This document shows positions 1 through 8,834 of a stretch of 64,000 bases of DNA, piece by piece; position 1 is the first letter of the stretch, and every line of letters begins with the position of its first letter. This DNA is from Alkalicoccus luteus (GTDB lineage: Bacteria > Bacillota > Bacilli > Bacillales > Salisediminibacteriaceae): assembly GCA_052061695.1 (NCBI GenBank), contig JBPZEY010000011.1; one strand, given 5' to 3'. Under the pieces are notes generated by a model that did not search any database, was not told where the DNA came from, and saw only the letters and a list, made by a program, of their open reading frames with translations. The position numbers were made by a program, and so were the translations under genes.

Positions 1-1377
1 CGATTGAACGAAAGAAGCGACGGTTTCCACTTGGGCTGTGTGCGGAAACATATCAACAGGCTGCAGCGATTCAAGCCGGTAGCCTCCTCGTTCAGCTAAC
101 ACCGCAGCATTTTTTGCCAATGTCGACGGGTTGCAGGATACGTATACCAGTCGCCTGGGTTTTATTTTTGTTAGTGTTTTCAGCAGACTATCAGCCAAAC
201 CGGTACGAGGCGGATCGACGATTATGACGTCTGCTTTCCATCCATCATTTTCCCAAGCCGGCAGCACATCCTCTGCTCTGCCAGTTTCAAATGAAAGATT
301 GCTCAATCCATTCAGGCAAGCATTATGCTCCGCATCGCTGATCGCATCCTGAACCGTATCCATACCCCTGACCTCATGCGCCTGCCCGGCTGCCCATATG
401 CCTATCGTTCCCGTTCCGCAGTAAGCATCTACTACATTTTCCGAGCCGGTCAGATTTGCTGCTCTTATTGCTTCGGTATACAGCGCAATCGTCTGAGACG
501 GGTTCAGCTGAAAAAAGGCTCTGGCTGAGAGCTCAAATACGTTTCCTGATAACGTTTCCCGGATACTAGTTTCTCCAGCGAGAGGAATGGTTTTCTCTCC
601 GAACACGAGAGGGGTTTTCTTCTCATTAATATTTTGCATGATGGATGTCAGGTTTGGGAGCCTGCTGCGTATTTCAGATAAAAAGGCTTCTTTTTCGGGA
701 AATGTTTCAGATGCTGTGACGAGGACGAGCTGAGTTTCATTTGTATGAAATCCCTGCCTGGTTACAATCGTCCGCAGAAAACCTTTATGCTTTTTCGGAT
801 GGTAGATCGATATGCCGCAGGCCTCGGCCGCTTCCTTCACTTCATTGGTGACGTGATCGATCGTTTCGTGCTGGACGATACAAGCGTCGATGTTCAACAG
901 TCGGTTGCTGTGTTTTTCGTACAAACCGGCGATCACGTGCCCGTTCAGCATGCCGGCCTGCATTTGCCCCTTATTGCGATATCGCCATGGATGCTCCATG
1001 CCAATCGTTTCTTTTAATAAAGAAGCCGTTTTAATTGACGTATACCGCTCAAATGACTGGCGGACGAGATCCTGTTTTTCGCGCAGCTGCGCTTCATAAG
1101 ACAAATGCTGCAGCTGGCACCCGCCGCAGCGGTCATATACCGGGCACGGTGCCTTCTGCCTGTCAGGAGAAGATTTACGAATCTTGACGAGCTTTGCCCG
1201 TGCAAATTTAGAGGACACGCTGACTGTTTCACAGACAACCTCTTCCCCCGGCAGCGCTCCATCCACGAACACAACCTGTTTCTTAAAAAAGCCGACGCCT
1301 TCTCCATCGATCCCGAGCCGCTTTATCGTAAGTGGGAAACGCTGGCCTTTCTTTATGGTCACTTGTTTTTGAGCCAC
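1..1377 (-). CDS. yfjO: 23S rRNA (uracil-C5)-methyltransferase, TrmA/RumA family (partial at window edge)
   Basis: SAM-dependent methyltransferase that makes 5-methyluridine in RNA, by family in 23S rRNA. The GTG start at 1377 has AAGGAG 7 nt upstream. The reading frame runs open for 459 codons to base 1 with no stop, so only the last few residues are missing (family length is about 460). A TRAM domain occupies roughly residues 3-62. Iron-sulfur cluster cysteines are seen at C78, C84 and C87. The C-terminal half has the catalytic DPPRTGL and SCNPSTLAKN motifs. It is the last gene of a minus-strand operon, 14 nt after the AlkA-like gene, the same pairing as yfjO-yfjP in Bacillus subtilis (recalled). 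Which uracil is methylated cannot be read from the sequence. Confidence 0.88.
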   Translation of the reverse strand, partial: MAQKQVTIKKGQRFPLTIKRLGIDGEGVGFFKKQVVFVDGALPGEEVVCETVSVSSKFARAKLVKIRKSSPDRQKAPCPVYDRCGGCQLQHLSYEAQLREKQDLVRQSFERYTSIKTASLLKETIGMEHPWRYRNKGQMQAGMLNGHVIAGLYEKHSNRLLNIDACIVQHETIDHVTNEVKEAAEACGISIYHPKKHKGFLRTIVTRQGFHTNETQLVLVTASETFPEKEAFLSEIRSRLPNLTSIMQNINEKKTPLVFGEKTIPLAGETSIRETLSGNVFELSARAFFQLNPSQTIALYTEAIRAANLTGSENVVDAYCGTGTIGIWAAGQAHEVRGMDTVQDAISDAEHNACLNGLSNLSFETGRAEDVLPAWENDGWKADVIIVDPPRTGLADSLLKTLTKIKPRRLVYVSCNPSTLAKNAAVLAERGGYRLESLQPVDMFPHTAQVETVASFVQS

Positions 1378-1391
1378 AGTTATTCTCCTTT

Positions 1392-2267
1392 CTATAGAGG
1401 CGGACTTTCAATGCTTTCCCATAGATAAAGGGCAGCGTATGTCCGATAAGGAGGCCACGCTTTTGCAACGTAATCCAATTCTTCTGCCTTTGGCTTTTGA
1501 TCTAAACCTCTCAATTTTTTCCATCCGTTTTGAAGCCCAATATCCTGAACAGGAAATAAATCCAGCTCACCCAGCCCGAACATGAGAAAATTTTCAGCAG
1601 TCCATCGACCGATTCCGCGAACCGCTTTTAACGCTGCAACTGCTTCTTCTTTATCCTTAAGGACAAGTGAGTCGAGCGACAAACGCCCCTCAGCGATCAG
1701 CGCGGAAGTATCAATGACATATTCCGCTTTTCTGCCGCTGAACTGCAATTCCCTTAGATCAGCTACACCCAGTGCGGCGGTGGTTTCCGGATATGGATAG
1801 AACCAGACACCGCTTTTCTCAAATCCTGTTTCATGCACAAACCGTGTGCTCAGTGTAAAGGCAAAGGTCATGTTCAGCTGCTGATGAATGATCGTTTTAA
1901 CGAGAGAGCCGTACCGCTGAAAATCACATATAAACGGAGTATGACGAAATTGTTGAAAGAGCGGATCCAATTCCGTTCCTTTAAACGCATCGGCTACCGC
2001 GCCTAAATCTGTTTCCCACTGAAACAGTCGCGCAACTTCAGAAGTGACTGCTTTTTCGTCCGCTTCGTCCCATTCCAGCTGAAAAACGGGCCGCTCCATT
2101 GAGCCAGTCTGCAGCATCCGCACCGGCACCGGTTTATCGTCAATCCAAAGCGGTACGAACAGTTCCTGATGCTCATGATTAAGTTGAAGAAGCGGGTCAA
2201 TGGACAACCGTTTCAACGCCTGATCGAACCGGTATGGTCGTACAAGCTCAATTGTTACTGTAGCCAC
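1392..2267 (-). CDS. yfjP: DNA-3-methyladenine glycosylase II (AlkA-like, HhH-GPD)
   Basis: Base-excision repair enzyme that removes alkylated purines from DNA; 291 residues. The N-terminal beta domain (about 1-95) is followed by the helical glycosylase fold, with IIHQQLN at 126-132. The helix-hairpin-helix motif is GIGRWTA at 218-224 and the catalytic aspartate is D242 in PVQDIG. It uses a GTG start with AAGGAG 9 nt upstream. It begins 5 nt after the phosphatase gene stops and ends 14 nt before the rRNA methyltransferase starts, so all are probably one transcript. Confidence 0.88.
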   Translation of the reverse strand: MATVTIELVRPYRFDQALKRLSIDPLLQLNHEHQELFVPLWIDDKPVPVRMLQTGSMERPVFQLEWDEADEKAVTSEVARLFQWETDLGAVADAFKGTELDPLFQQFRHTPFICDFQRYGSLVKTIIHQQLNMTFAFTLSTRFVHETGFEKSGVWFYPYPETTAALGVADLRELQFSGRKAEYVIDTSALIAEGRLSLDSLVLKDKEEAVAALKAVRGIGRWTAENFLMFGLGELDLFPVQDIGLQNGWKKLRGLDQKPKAEELDYVAKAWPPYRTYAALYLWESIESPPL

Positions 2268-2272
2268 GTTGA

Positions 2273-2896
2273 TCAGCTCCTTCTGTTAGCAGGTATCGTA
2301 TGGACTGTACTGTTTACAAAGTGAAAAAATGCCGTACCGTTTTTCCGCAGTTCCAGTTTCGTAATGCCAGTGTTTGAGATCATGTATGGATTGTGCACCT
2401 CAGGCCAGCTGTCCCCGGCTGATAAATACATCAGCAAAATACTGATAAATCCGCCATGTGAAACAGCAGCAGCTACGGCTTCGTCTTCATGCGAGCAAAG
2501 CAGCCTGACTATCTTTCTGCATCTGTCTGTTAATTGTTCGAAGTTTTCTGTGCCCGGTATTCCCGAGGCTGCAAGTCTTTTTTTCTTTAACTCCGGATAA
2601 GCAGCTATAATTTCATGTTTCGTTCTGCCCTCAAGCGGACCAAGAGCCGCTTCTCTGAACAACGCAGATTCTTTTACTCGCAATGAGCGCGTTTCAGCGA
2701 GGTAAGCAGCCGTTTGGGATGCCCGCTCAAGGTCGCTGGCGTAAATGGCATCCAAGTGTACCTGCTCCATCCAGGCTGCAGCAGCTTTCCCTTCCTTTTT
2801 CCCTAATGAAGAAAGTGGATAGTCAGACTGTCCTTGAATGATACCGCCTGCGTTTGCTTCAGACTGACCGTGCCGGATCAAATAAATCGTAGGCAT
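2273..2896 (-). CDS. Histidine phosphatase family protein (phosphoglycerate mutase-like)
   Basis: Phosphoesterase of the histidine phosphatase superfamily, 207 residues. It has the RHG catalytic motif with phospho-accepting H9, an acidic residue in FREAALG (E82) and the second histidine H147 in AVSHGG. Residues that fix the substrate are not diagnostic. It could be a broad-specificity phosphatase or act on a sugar phosphate or cofactor intermediate; a role as the glycolytic mutase is unlikely from the context. It is the second gene of the minus-strand operon, just downstream of the SE1561-type small gene. Confidence 0.8.
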   Translation of the reverse strand: MPTIYLIRHGQSEANAGGIIQGQSDYPLSSLGKKEGKAAAAWMEQVHLDAIYASDLERASQTAAYLAETRSLRVKESALFREAALGPLEGRTKHEIIAAYPELKKKRLAASGIPGTENFEQLTDRCRKIVRLLCSHEDEAVAAAVSHGGFISILLMYLSAGDSWPEVHNPYMISNTGITKLELRKNGTAFFHFVNSTVHTIPANRRS

Positions 2897-2902
2897 GCCC
2901 GG

Positions 2903-3073
2903 TCACTCCTCTTCCCTGCGATACTGACGGCATTTTTCTTCGAGCTCTTCCAGCATGAGAATCATCCGGTCAATATCCTCCACTTCCGTCCGCTCAAGAT
3001 CAAGCTGATCTACCATATTTGAGAGTCGCTCCATGCGGTCATGAAGGCTCGTCCATTTTTCCTGCTTGTTCAT
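2903..3073 (-). CDS. Small acidic protein, SE1561 family
   Basis: A 56-residue protein too short for usual gene calling. It starts ATG at 3073 with AAAGGAG about 9 nt upstream and stops 6 nt before the phosphatase start. It is mostly helical and charged. The centre contains EVEDIDRMILMLEELEEKC, which matches my memory of the Bacillales SE1561 family (conserved VEDIDRLI...LEQKC pattern). Function is unknown. It is the first gene of the operon and divergent from yfkAB, with about 180 nt between the two starts that must hold both promoters. Confidence 0.65.
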   Translation of the reverse strand: MNKQEKWTSLHDRMERLSNMVDQLDLERTEVEDIDRMILMLEELEEKCRQYRREEE

Positions 3074-3254
3074 CTATGATGCTCCTTTCCTTATCCAATG
3101 TACCATTCTATCACGCCAGCCCAGAAACTCAATTATATTCCTGCACTCTCTTTACGAAAAACCTCCTGCAAGTCGCCTGAAGCTGTTAAACTATGAATGG
3201 CAGAAGCAAAACTCCTGCTTTAAAACAGGTATGGAAAGCAGAAAGGACGATAGA

Positions 3255-4394
3255 ATGACGAATATAACGAAGATATCCCCTGCAAATGATCCGTGGGAAG
3301 CATATATGGATCAGACTGAGTTTGGCCGGGCTGTCTTATCAAATATAGAAATTACGACAACGAACCTTTGCAATATGCGCTGTGAACACTGTGCTGTCGG
3401 CTACAGTCTGCAGCAAAAGGATCCCGATGCACTCTCATTTGAGCGTATTAAGGAAAGCCTGGACACTGTGCCGTTTCTGCGCGCATTCAGTATCACCGGA
3501 GGAGAGCCAATGCTGAACATGAGATCCGTACGTCATTATGTGGTGCCTCTGCTCCGCTATGCACATGAACGAGGTGCGCGTACGCAAATTAATTCTAACT
3601 TAACGATGCCGCTGAAGCGGTACGAAGAAATTTTACCTTACCTGGATGTGCTGCATATTTCCCACAATTACGGAAGTATCGAGGATTTTTCAGATATCGG
3701 TTTTGCTGTTATGGAGAAAAAACCGCCGGAGCAAGTGCGGGAGAAAGCCTTCCGCACTATGGTGGAAAACAGTTTGGAGCTAAGCCGGCGCGGCGTGATG
3801 ATTTCAGCTGAAACGATGTTGAATAAACGAACGCTGCCTCATTTAGAATCGATCCATGAACAAATTGTCTCGATGGGGGCTGCCCGGCATGAAGTTCATC
3901 CGATGTATCCAACCAGCTTCGCTGCCCACCTTGAAACTTCTTCACTTGATGACATTCGAGACGGGATCCATCGGCTTCTCGATGTACGCAATCCAGACGT
4001 TTGGATGCTGTTCGGCACCTTGCCTTTTTATGCGTGCAGCTCAGATAAACGGGATTTAGAACTGCTGCAGAGGCTTCAGGCAGAGCCAAACGTTACCGTC
4101 AGAAACGATCCCGATGGACGGTCACGCTTAAATTTAAACATTTTTGACGGGTCCATTCATGTCACGGACTTTCATGCTGACGGCGAGCTTGGAACAATTG
4201 ATGACCACACCCTGCCGGAAGCATTCCATAAGTGGCAGCAGTCCAAAACTGCAGCTTCTTTATCGTGCCACTGTCCCGCTGTTTCCTGCCTTGGTCCGAA
4301 TTTGCTCGTGAAAAACACCTACTACCCGGAGACCGACTTTCGCACTCGTCATGCAGCTATATCCTATGAACGGACTGATACAGCTGATATTTAG
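3255..4394 (+). CDS. yfkAB: Radical SAM protein with CxCxxxxC motif (YfkAB family)
   Basis: 379-residue radical SAM enzyme of unknown substrate. The start chosen is ATG 3255, preceded by GAAAGGA; the frame is open further upstream, but that would overlap the divergent small gene. The cluster motif is C39-x3-C43-x2-C46 (CNMRCEHC), followed by a typical GGEP motif. Near the C-terminus, C338, C340 and C345 form the CxCxxxxC signature that names the family and may hold a second cluster. In B. subtilis the locus is often split as yfkA and yfkB; here it is one frame. Its stop is followed at once by a remnant of the dispersed repeat and a terminator. Confidence 0.85.
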   Translation: MTNITKISPANDPWEAYMDQTEFGRAVLSNIEITTTNLCNMRCEHCAVGYSLQQKDPDALSFERIKESLDTVPFLRAFSITGGEPMLNMRSVRHYVVPLLRYAHERGARTQINSNLTMPLKRYEEILPYLDVLHISHNYGSIEDFSDIGFAVMEKKPPEQVREKAFRTMVENSLELSRRGVMISAETMLNKRTLPHLESIHEQIVSMGAARHEVHPMYPTSFAAHLETSSLDDIRDGIHRLLDVRNPDVWMLFGTLPFYACSSDKRDLELLQRLQAEPNVTVRNDPDGRSRLNLNIFDGSIHVTDFHADGELGTIDDHTLPEAFHKWQQSKTAASLSCHCPAVSCLGPNLLVKNTYYPETDFRTRHAAISYERTDTADI

Positions 4395-4399
4395 CAGGT

Positions 4400-4549
4400 C
4401 TTCGGCTCCAGGAGAATCAGAACGCAGCGAAGACCCGGCGGACAGCAGGAGGAAGCGGTTAGCTGAGGCCGTTCCCTCCGGAAAGCGAGTGTCCGCAGAT
4501 GCAGGCAGATGCAAGGTTATTCACCTGAAATTACTTTATCAACAGCCTG
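4400..4549 (-). repeat. Truncated copy of terminator-associated repeat (right end retained)
   Basis: About 150 bp of the dispersed element in minus orientation. It contains the conserved CCGTTCCCTCCGGAAAGCGA block and ends in the 18-bp terminal repeat at 4532-4549 (ACTTTATCAACAGCCTG, first base changed). The other end is gone, as is the duplicated terminator that would flank it. It lies between the convergent yfkAB and TPR genes, and the surviving terminator abuts it at 4550. Confidence 0.8.
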
Positions 4550-4581
4550 AAAAGCGCAGAGGCCTGAGCCTCTGCGCTTTA
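4550..4581. terminator. Intrinsic terminator, bidirectional
   Basis: The palindrome GCGCAGAGGCCTGAGCCTCTGCGC is flanked by AAA on the left and TTTATT on the right. It serves the convergent yfkAB and TPR gene ends. It is directly joined to the repeat's terminal inverted repeat. Confidence 0.75.
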
Positions 4582-4593
4582 TTAAATGCTGAA

Positions 4594-6777
4594 TCAGCTG
4601 TACGCCTGCCGGTCCTGGCCGATAAGGCGCTCACACTGGCGGTGTCTCATGCTGAATATTTTAAGCGGGTCGTAAAAGTATTCCGGGTGCTCATGAAGCC
4701 GCTGTAATTCTGTCCGCGTTTCAGCAAGCGCTGTTTCATACTCTTCCATTACCTGCTCAATATGAAGAATGACATCAGTAAAGGCTGAATCGACATCCGC
4801 ACGGATCGCTTTTTCAAATAGATCAAATTCAAAGAACAGCTTATAGGAAAGTGACTCCGCTGTATCCTGAAAATCATCATTCTCCAGAAGACGCTTGTAC
4901 TGCTGAAGTAAAAATGACTTGCTCTGCTGCATCTCTCCAAAAAATTTGCCGACATTACGCAGCATGATTTGCTTCGGCTCCAGTCTGCCCATAATGTTCT
5001 CTTCTGGAAGCTCCGTCCGGTTAATCATGCGCGTTAAGTCTCGGCGCCAGTCTTCCAGCAGAGCAAAATCCAGCTGAAGCTGCATTTTTTCTTCGCCGAT
5101 CATACTGTTTAAGCTTTCATTGTTTTCATCCAGATACAGCTGGGATTCCTGGAGCTCTTGTTCTGTATTTTTCAGCCATCCTTGAAGCGAACGGCGGAAA
5201 ATTGGGAAAAGCTCGTCGTCAACGAAGGCGCGCAGACGAGTATTCATCGCCGCATTCAAATCTTCGTGAAGATTTTTAACCGGCTTTTCCTCATCTTCAA
5301 GCACATCTTCACTCGCTTTAATTAAAGAAGGCACATTGGACTCAAACTGCTCCTTTTGCATCTGCTTCATTTTCTGATAGGTGCCGACAATGCTCTGCTG
5401 CTTTTCAGAAAGTGTGTCTGTCAGCGTATTGCGAAGCCCTTTAAATCGGCTGAGCATTTCTTCATAAAACTGAATGTCCTGCTCAAGAGAATTTTCGACT
5501 GACCGCTGCTGAGCTTCGAGCCGGTCAAGCAGTCGTTTTGCAGCTCGAGCAAGCTCAGCTGCCGTCCGCTCAGCGCGATCAGAATCTGTGCGGATTGCCT
5601 CCAGCCACTTTACACGGTCAAATGTTAACCCGTCCCGCTGGTCCATCATCGTACTTAAGCCCGGAATAGCAGCCAGGTCTTCACGGAGCGGCTCCGTCGT
5701 TCCTGAAGGATCAAGCTCCTCAGCTTCCACCCAGGAAGCCATTGATTCCAGTAACCGGAGCATTTCTTCAACGGCAAGCGATGCATGCTCTGTTTCTTCA
5801 TCCAATGGACTTGTGAGCACGGATTCTTTTTCAGGATAAATCTCTTCCCATGCCGCTTGAGCTGCTACAGCAAGAACCGCATTCTGTCCGTCCGACAGCA
5901 TTTCCCAATGCCGGAGAAGCTCCGGCATAACCGGTTCCATCTCTGACTCCATGAACACCCCATTTGTCAGATCGAGGTAGACATCATGGTGCAGTGCTGC
6001 CATCTGCTCCCAGTCAGGTCTTCGAGTCAATTCAATGGATGCAAAGATCCCGTTCATCGCTGCCACCCAGTAAATAAACTGATCCGTGCCGCGGTAAACT
6101 GTCGTAAGTGCTCCCATAAAGTCCTGGAACAGCCGGTGGTCTTTCTCTGCCAGGTCTTTAGCCGGAAGATCAAAATACTCCGGAGAAAAAGACGCTGTGT
6201 AACCGGATGTTATGTACCCGTGCAGATGACGATACCAGCTTAAATCATTCGTTCTGGCCCCCTCTTTAACGGCAAGGTCCACTGCTTTGTTCCAATCTTT
6301 ATAATCCTCGTAGATGGTTCTTGCAAGATCAGATACACCTGGATAATCCGGATCGATATCAAGAGCAAGCTCTAAGTATTCATATACTTTCGCCTGATCT
6401 TTTTCTTCTGCGTAAATGGAGAGAAGTTGTAAAGCCGTTTCGCTTCTAAGCACACTGTCTTCTGTTTTTACAGAAAGATACTTGCTTTTCGCTTCTTCCA
6501 TCCACCCGGAATCGTAGTGCGCATCACCAATGTTTTTCACTGCCCAACCGTGCAGCTCTCCTTGAACTTGCTCCCATTTAAATACTGCAGCCTCTAAATC
6601 CTGATGGTGATAGTAGACCTCTCCCTGTGCAAATCGAATATCGTCTTCTTCGCCTTCTCCTATCTTTAACGAGTCTGCCAGGAGATTCCCCAGCCGGCTG
6701 ACCGGAAACTGATGATATTCTTCACCTGCAACTTGTTTATAATACGTTTTTTGAACAAGTGCCTCTGCCTGCGTCAT
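4594..6777 (-). CDS. Large TPR / coiled-coil cytoplasmic protein, function unknown
   Basis: 727-residue acidic protein with no signal peptide or membrane segment. It starts at ATG with GGAGGG 8 nt upstream. Residues about 35-190 read as tetratricopeptide repeats (LEAAVFKWEQVQ, AVKNIGDAHYDSGWMEEAKSKYL, LELALDIDPDYPG). The middle is helical. From about residue 390 to the end it is rich in E, Q, K, L and R in heptad-like order, consistent with long coiled coils. I do not recognise the family. A scaffold or a partner of a GTPase/dynamin-like protein is possible, but nothing nearby supports a choice. It is a single gene convergent with yfkAB. Confidence 0.7.
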   Translation of the reverse strand: MTQAEALVQKTYYKQVAGEEYHQFPVSRLGNLLADSLKIGEGEEDDIRFAQGEVYYHHQDLEAAVFKWEQVQGELHGWAVKNIGDAHYDSGWMEEAKSKYLSVKTEDSVLRSETALQLLSIYAEEKDQAKVYEYLELALDIDPDYPGVSDLARTIYEDYKDWNKAVDLAVKEGARTNDLSWYRHLHGYITSGYTASFSPEYFDLPAKDLAEKDHRLFQDFMGALTTVYRGTDQFIYWVAAMNGIFASIELTRRPDWEQMAALHHDVYLDLTNGVFMESEMEPVMPELLRHWEMLSDGQNAVLAVAAQAAWEEIYPEKESVLTSPLDEETEHASLAVEEMLRLLESMASWVEAEELDPSGTTEPLREDLAAIPGLSTMMDQRDGLTFDRVKWLEAIRTDSDRAERTAAELARAAKRLLDRLEAQQRSVENSLEQDIQFYEEMLSRFKGLRNTLTDTLSEKQQSIVGTYQKMKQMQKEQFESNVPSLIKASEDVLEDEEKPVKNLHEDLNAAMNTRLRAFVDDELFPIFRRSLQGWLKNTEQELQESQLYLDENNESLNSMIGEEKMQLQLDFALLEDWRRDLTRMINRTELPEENIMGRLEPKQIMLRNVGKFFGEMQQSKSFLLQQYKRLLENDDFQDTAESLSYKLFFEFDLFEKAIRADVDSAFTDVILHIEQVMEEYETALAETRTELQRLHEHPEYFYDPLKIFSMRHRQCERLIGQDRQAYS

Positions 6778-6887
6778 ATTATGATCCCTCCACGATGCCT
6801 GTTTGCCTGATGTTCCGGCTTATCCCGAAAGCATAGGTCTTTCATTGATATATTCGATGATAAAGACGTTTTTCCTGCGGGTCTGTT

Positions 6888-8237
6888 TCATTTTTTCGAG
6901 TCTTCCATAATATTTATGCTTCTCCAACCGCCGAAGCGGTAATAAGCAGCAGCAATCAAGGCACTCAAGACTAAGGAAGCGCCCATGCCAATGCCGATGC
7001 CGGCTTCACCAAACATCGAAGCTGCGAGATAGGTCAGTGGAAACCGGAGAATCCAAAATGAAATAACATTCAAAATAAATACCTGCATCATTCCCCCGGC
7101 AGCACGGACAACACCGTTTAGGACGAAGTTAATCCCAAGAAACGGGTAGAAAAACGCAACTGTCTGGACATACATCGTGCCGAATGCCACGGTTTCCGGA
7201 TCTTGCACGAACAACCCGACCGCCCATTCTGCACTGAAAAAAACAGCTGCGCTTAGACTGACGGAAACGATCGCGATCAGCGTCAGTCCGCTTCTCGTTA
7301 TATCTCCAACACGGCCCCACTTATCAGCGCCGATATTTTGACCTGCCATGCTGTTGATCGCAGATCCTAACGTCAGTGCTGGAATCATAATGAGACTGTC
7401 TAACCGCTGAGCAGCTCCGAAGCCTGCCGTGACTTCATCACCGAAGCTCGTAACAACCGTCATGATTGCCAGCACACCGCCAGAAATAACCATCATGGAA
7501 AGACCGGATGGAAGGCCGAGCTTAAATATCCTTCTTGCTTGCTCAGCAGCGGGCAGTGACGGCAAGGAAAATGGAACCCCTCCCTTTGTAACTGAATAAA
7601 TAAGCCCATACAAAAAGGCAGTTCCCTGCGACAGAATCGTAGCATAAGCAGCTCCGGCGATCCCTAAATCCAATACAGCGATAAAAATGGGGTCCAATAC
7701 TGCATTCAGTATCACGGCCAACAGGACGAACCTTACCGGGGTTTTACTATCTCCAAGCGCTCTCAGCACGGTCGCAATAAAGTTATAGCCAAAAAGAAAT
7801 AAAATTCCAACAAAGTTTATGCGAAGATAAAGCGCAGCAAGCGGCAGCGTCTCTGCCGGAGTACCCATTGCATTCAAGATCCATTCAGCTGATACAAAGC
7901 CAATGACCCCGAGAATAAGAGCGAGGGACCCGAGAATCACCACAAACGCATTCAACGCCTTCTTTAATCCATCATCGTTCCCGGCACCTTTATACTGGGA
8001 GAGTACCGTCAATGCAGACGTATTAATTCCGATGATGAACGATAAAATCGTAAAAATGACAACGCCTGATACAGCAGTCGCTGCCAATGCACTTGGGCCG
8101 AGCAGATTTCCTACCCATAATGAATCAATCACTTGATACGAAGTCTGCAGGATATTCGTTAAAAAGATCGGCGAAGAGAACAGAATCATTTTTTTCATGA
8201 TGCTGCCTTTCGTGAAGTCGTACTGCTTTCCCGCCAT
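6888..8237 (-). CDS. MATE family multidrug/Na+ efflux transporter
   Basis: 449-residue integral membrane protein with about 12 hydrophobic helices in two similar halves. The N-terminal TNILQTSYQVIDSLWVGNLLG pattern of MATE family (DinF/NorM-like) exporters is present. These pumps move cationic drugs or metabolites out in exchange for Na+ or H+. The ATG start at 8237 has GGAGGAG upstream. It lies downstream of the OsmC-like gene on the same strand, but a terminator separates them. Substrate cannot be predicted. Confidence 0.88.
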   Translation of the reverse strand: MAGKQYDFTKGSIMKKMILFSSPIFLTNILQTSYQVIDSLWVGNLLGPSALAATAVSGVVIFTILSFIIGINTSALTVLSQYKGAGNDDGLKKALNAFVVILGSLALILGVIGFVSAEWILNAMGTPAETLPLAALYLRINFVGILFLFGYNFIATVLRALGDSKTPVRFVLLAVILNAVLDPIFIAVLDLGIAGAAYATILSQGTAFLYGLIYSVTKGGVPFSLPSLPAAEQARRIFKLGLPSGLSMMVISGGVLAIMTVVTSFGDEVTAGFGAAQRLDSLIMIPALTLGSAINSMAGQNIGADKWGRVGDITRSGLTLIAIVSVSLSAAVFFSAEWAVGLFVQDPETVAFGTMYVQTVAFFYPFLGINFVLNGVVRAAGGMMQVFILNVISFWILRFPLTYLAASMFGEAGIGIGMGASLVLSALIAAAYYRFGGWRSINIMEDSKK

Positions 8238-8268
8238 GATGGTCTCCTCCTGCCTTCTGCGTGCGACT

Positions 8269-8310
8269 AAAAAAGCTGACTTTCACCGGTCTTGCCGGTA
8301 AAAGCAGCCT
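8269..8310 (-). terminator. Intrinsic terminator after the OsmC-like gene
   Basis: Read on the minus strand: a stem built on CTTTTACCGG/CCGGTGAAAG inside GCTG/CAGC, followed by TTTTTT. It lies 6 nt after the OsmC stop and would limit read-through into the MATE gene. Confidence 0.75.
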
Positions 8311-8316
8311 ACTTGT

Positions 8317-8700
8317 CTATTCCGTGATTTCGAATGTTTCTGTCAGATCGACAGCCCCTTCAACAGTGCGTGCCATCGGACAGTTTTTTGCGGCAAGTGA
8401 GACCGCTTTTTCGACCTTTTTCTCTGCAAGGCCGCTTCCTTTTATCACGTAGTGAAGAGCAATTGCTGAAATACGGTTTGCAGCTTCTTCATCTCTCGTC
8501 ACATCAGCGGTAACCGTCAGTGAATCAACCTGCATCCGCTGTTTTTCCATTACCTGCCTCAAAACCGAAGCACTGCACACAGCAATGGATGAAACCATCA
8601 GCTGAAAAGGGCGGAAGCCATGTGCTTCTTTTCCGCTGATTTTCAATGTGCCGAATTCAAATTCGGTTTCAAAATACTCGCCTTGCCACGTAAAATCCAT
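8317..8700 (-). CDS. OsmC family peroxiredoxin-like protein
   Basis: 127-residue protein of the OsmC/Ohr fold, which reduces organic hydroperoxides with a pair of cysteines. C42 (in SIAVCSAS) and C107 (in NCPMAR) sit at the expected positions. The ATG at 8700 is preceded by AGGAGG; an upstream in-frame start at 8757 would add 19 residues without family support. The gene is followed by its own terminator and is divergent from the MFS gene. It is of the general YhfA-like OsmC type rather than Ohr (inferred from the NCP motif). Confidence 0.85.
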   Translation of the reverse strand: MDFTWQGEYFETEFEFGTLKISGKEAHGFRPFQLMVSSIAVCSASVLRQVMEKQRMQVDSLTVTADVTRDEEAANRISAIALHYVIKGSGLAEKKVEKAVSLAAKNCPMARTVEGAVDLTETFEITE

Positions 8701-8834
8701 TGTATCCCTCCTGTTATCTGCCCTTCCTATTTTACCTTTCTCCCCCTGCTTCGTCACGTAAAAGCTTCTTGCATATCTGCATAAGAAGTCTAAAATAGGT
8801 GAAGGATATTAACTACTCGAAGCAGGTGATGCGT

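Noticed and set aside
1105..1428. Plus-strand frames opposite the rRNA methyltransferase
   Set aside because: The minus strand has a continuous 459-codon frame with all family motifs.
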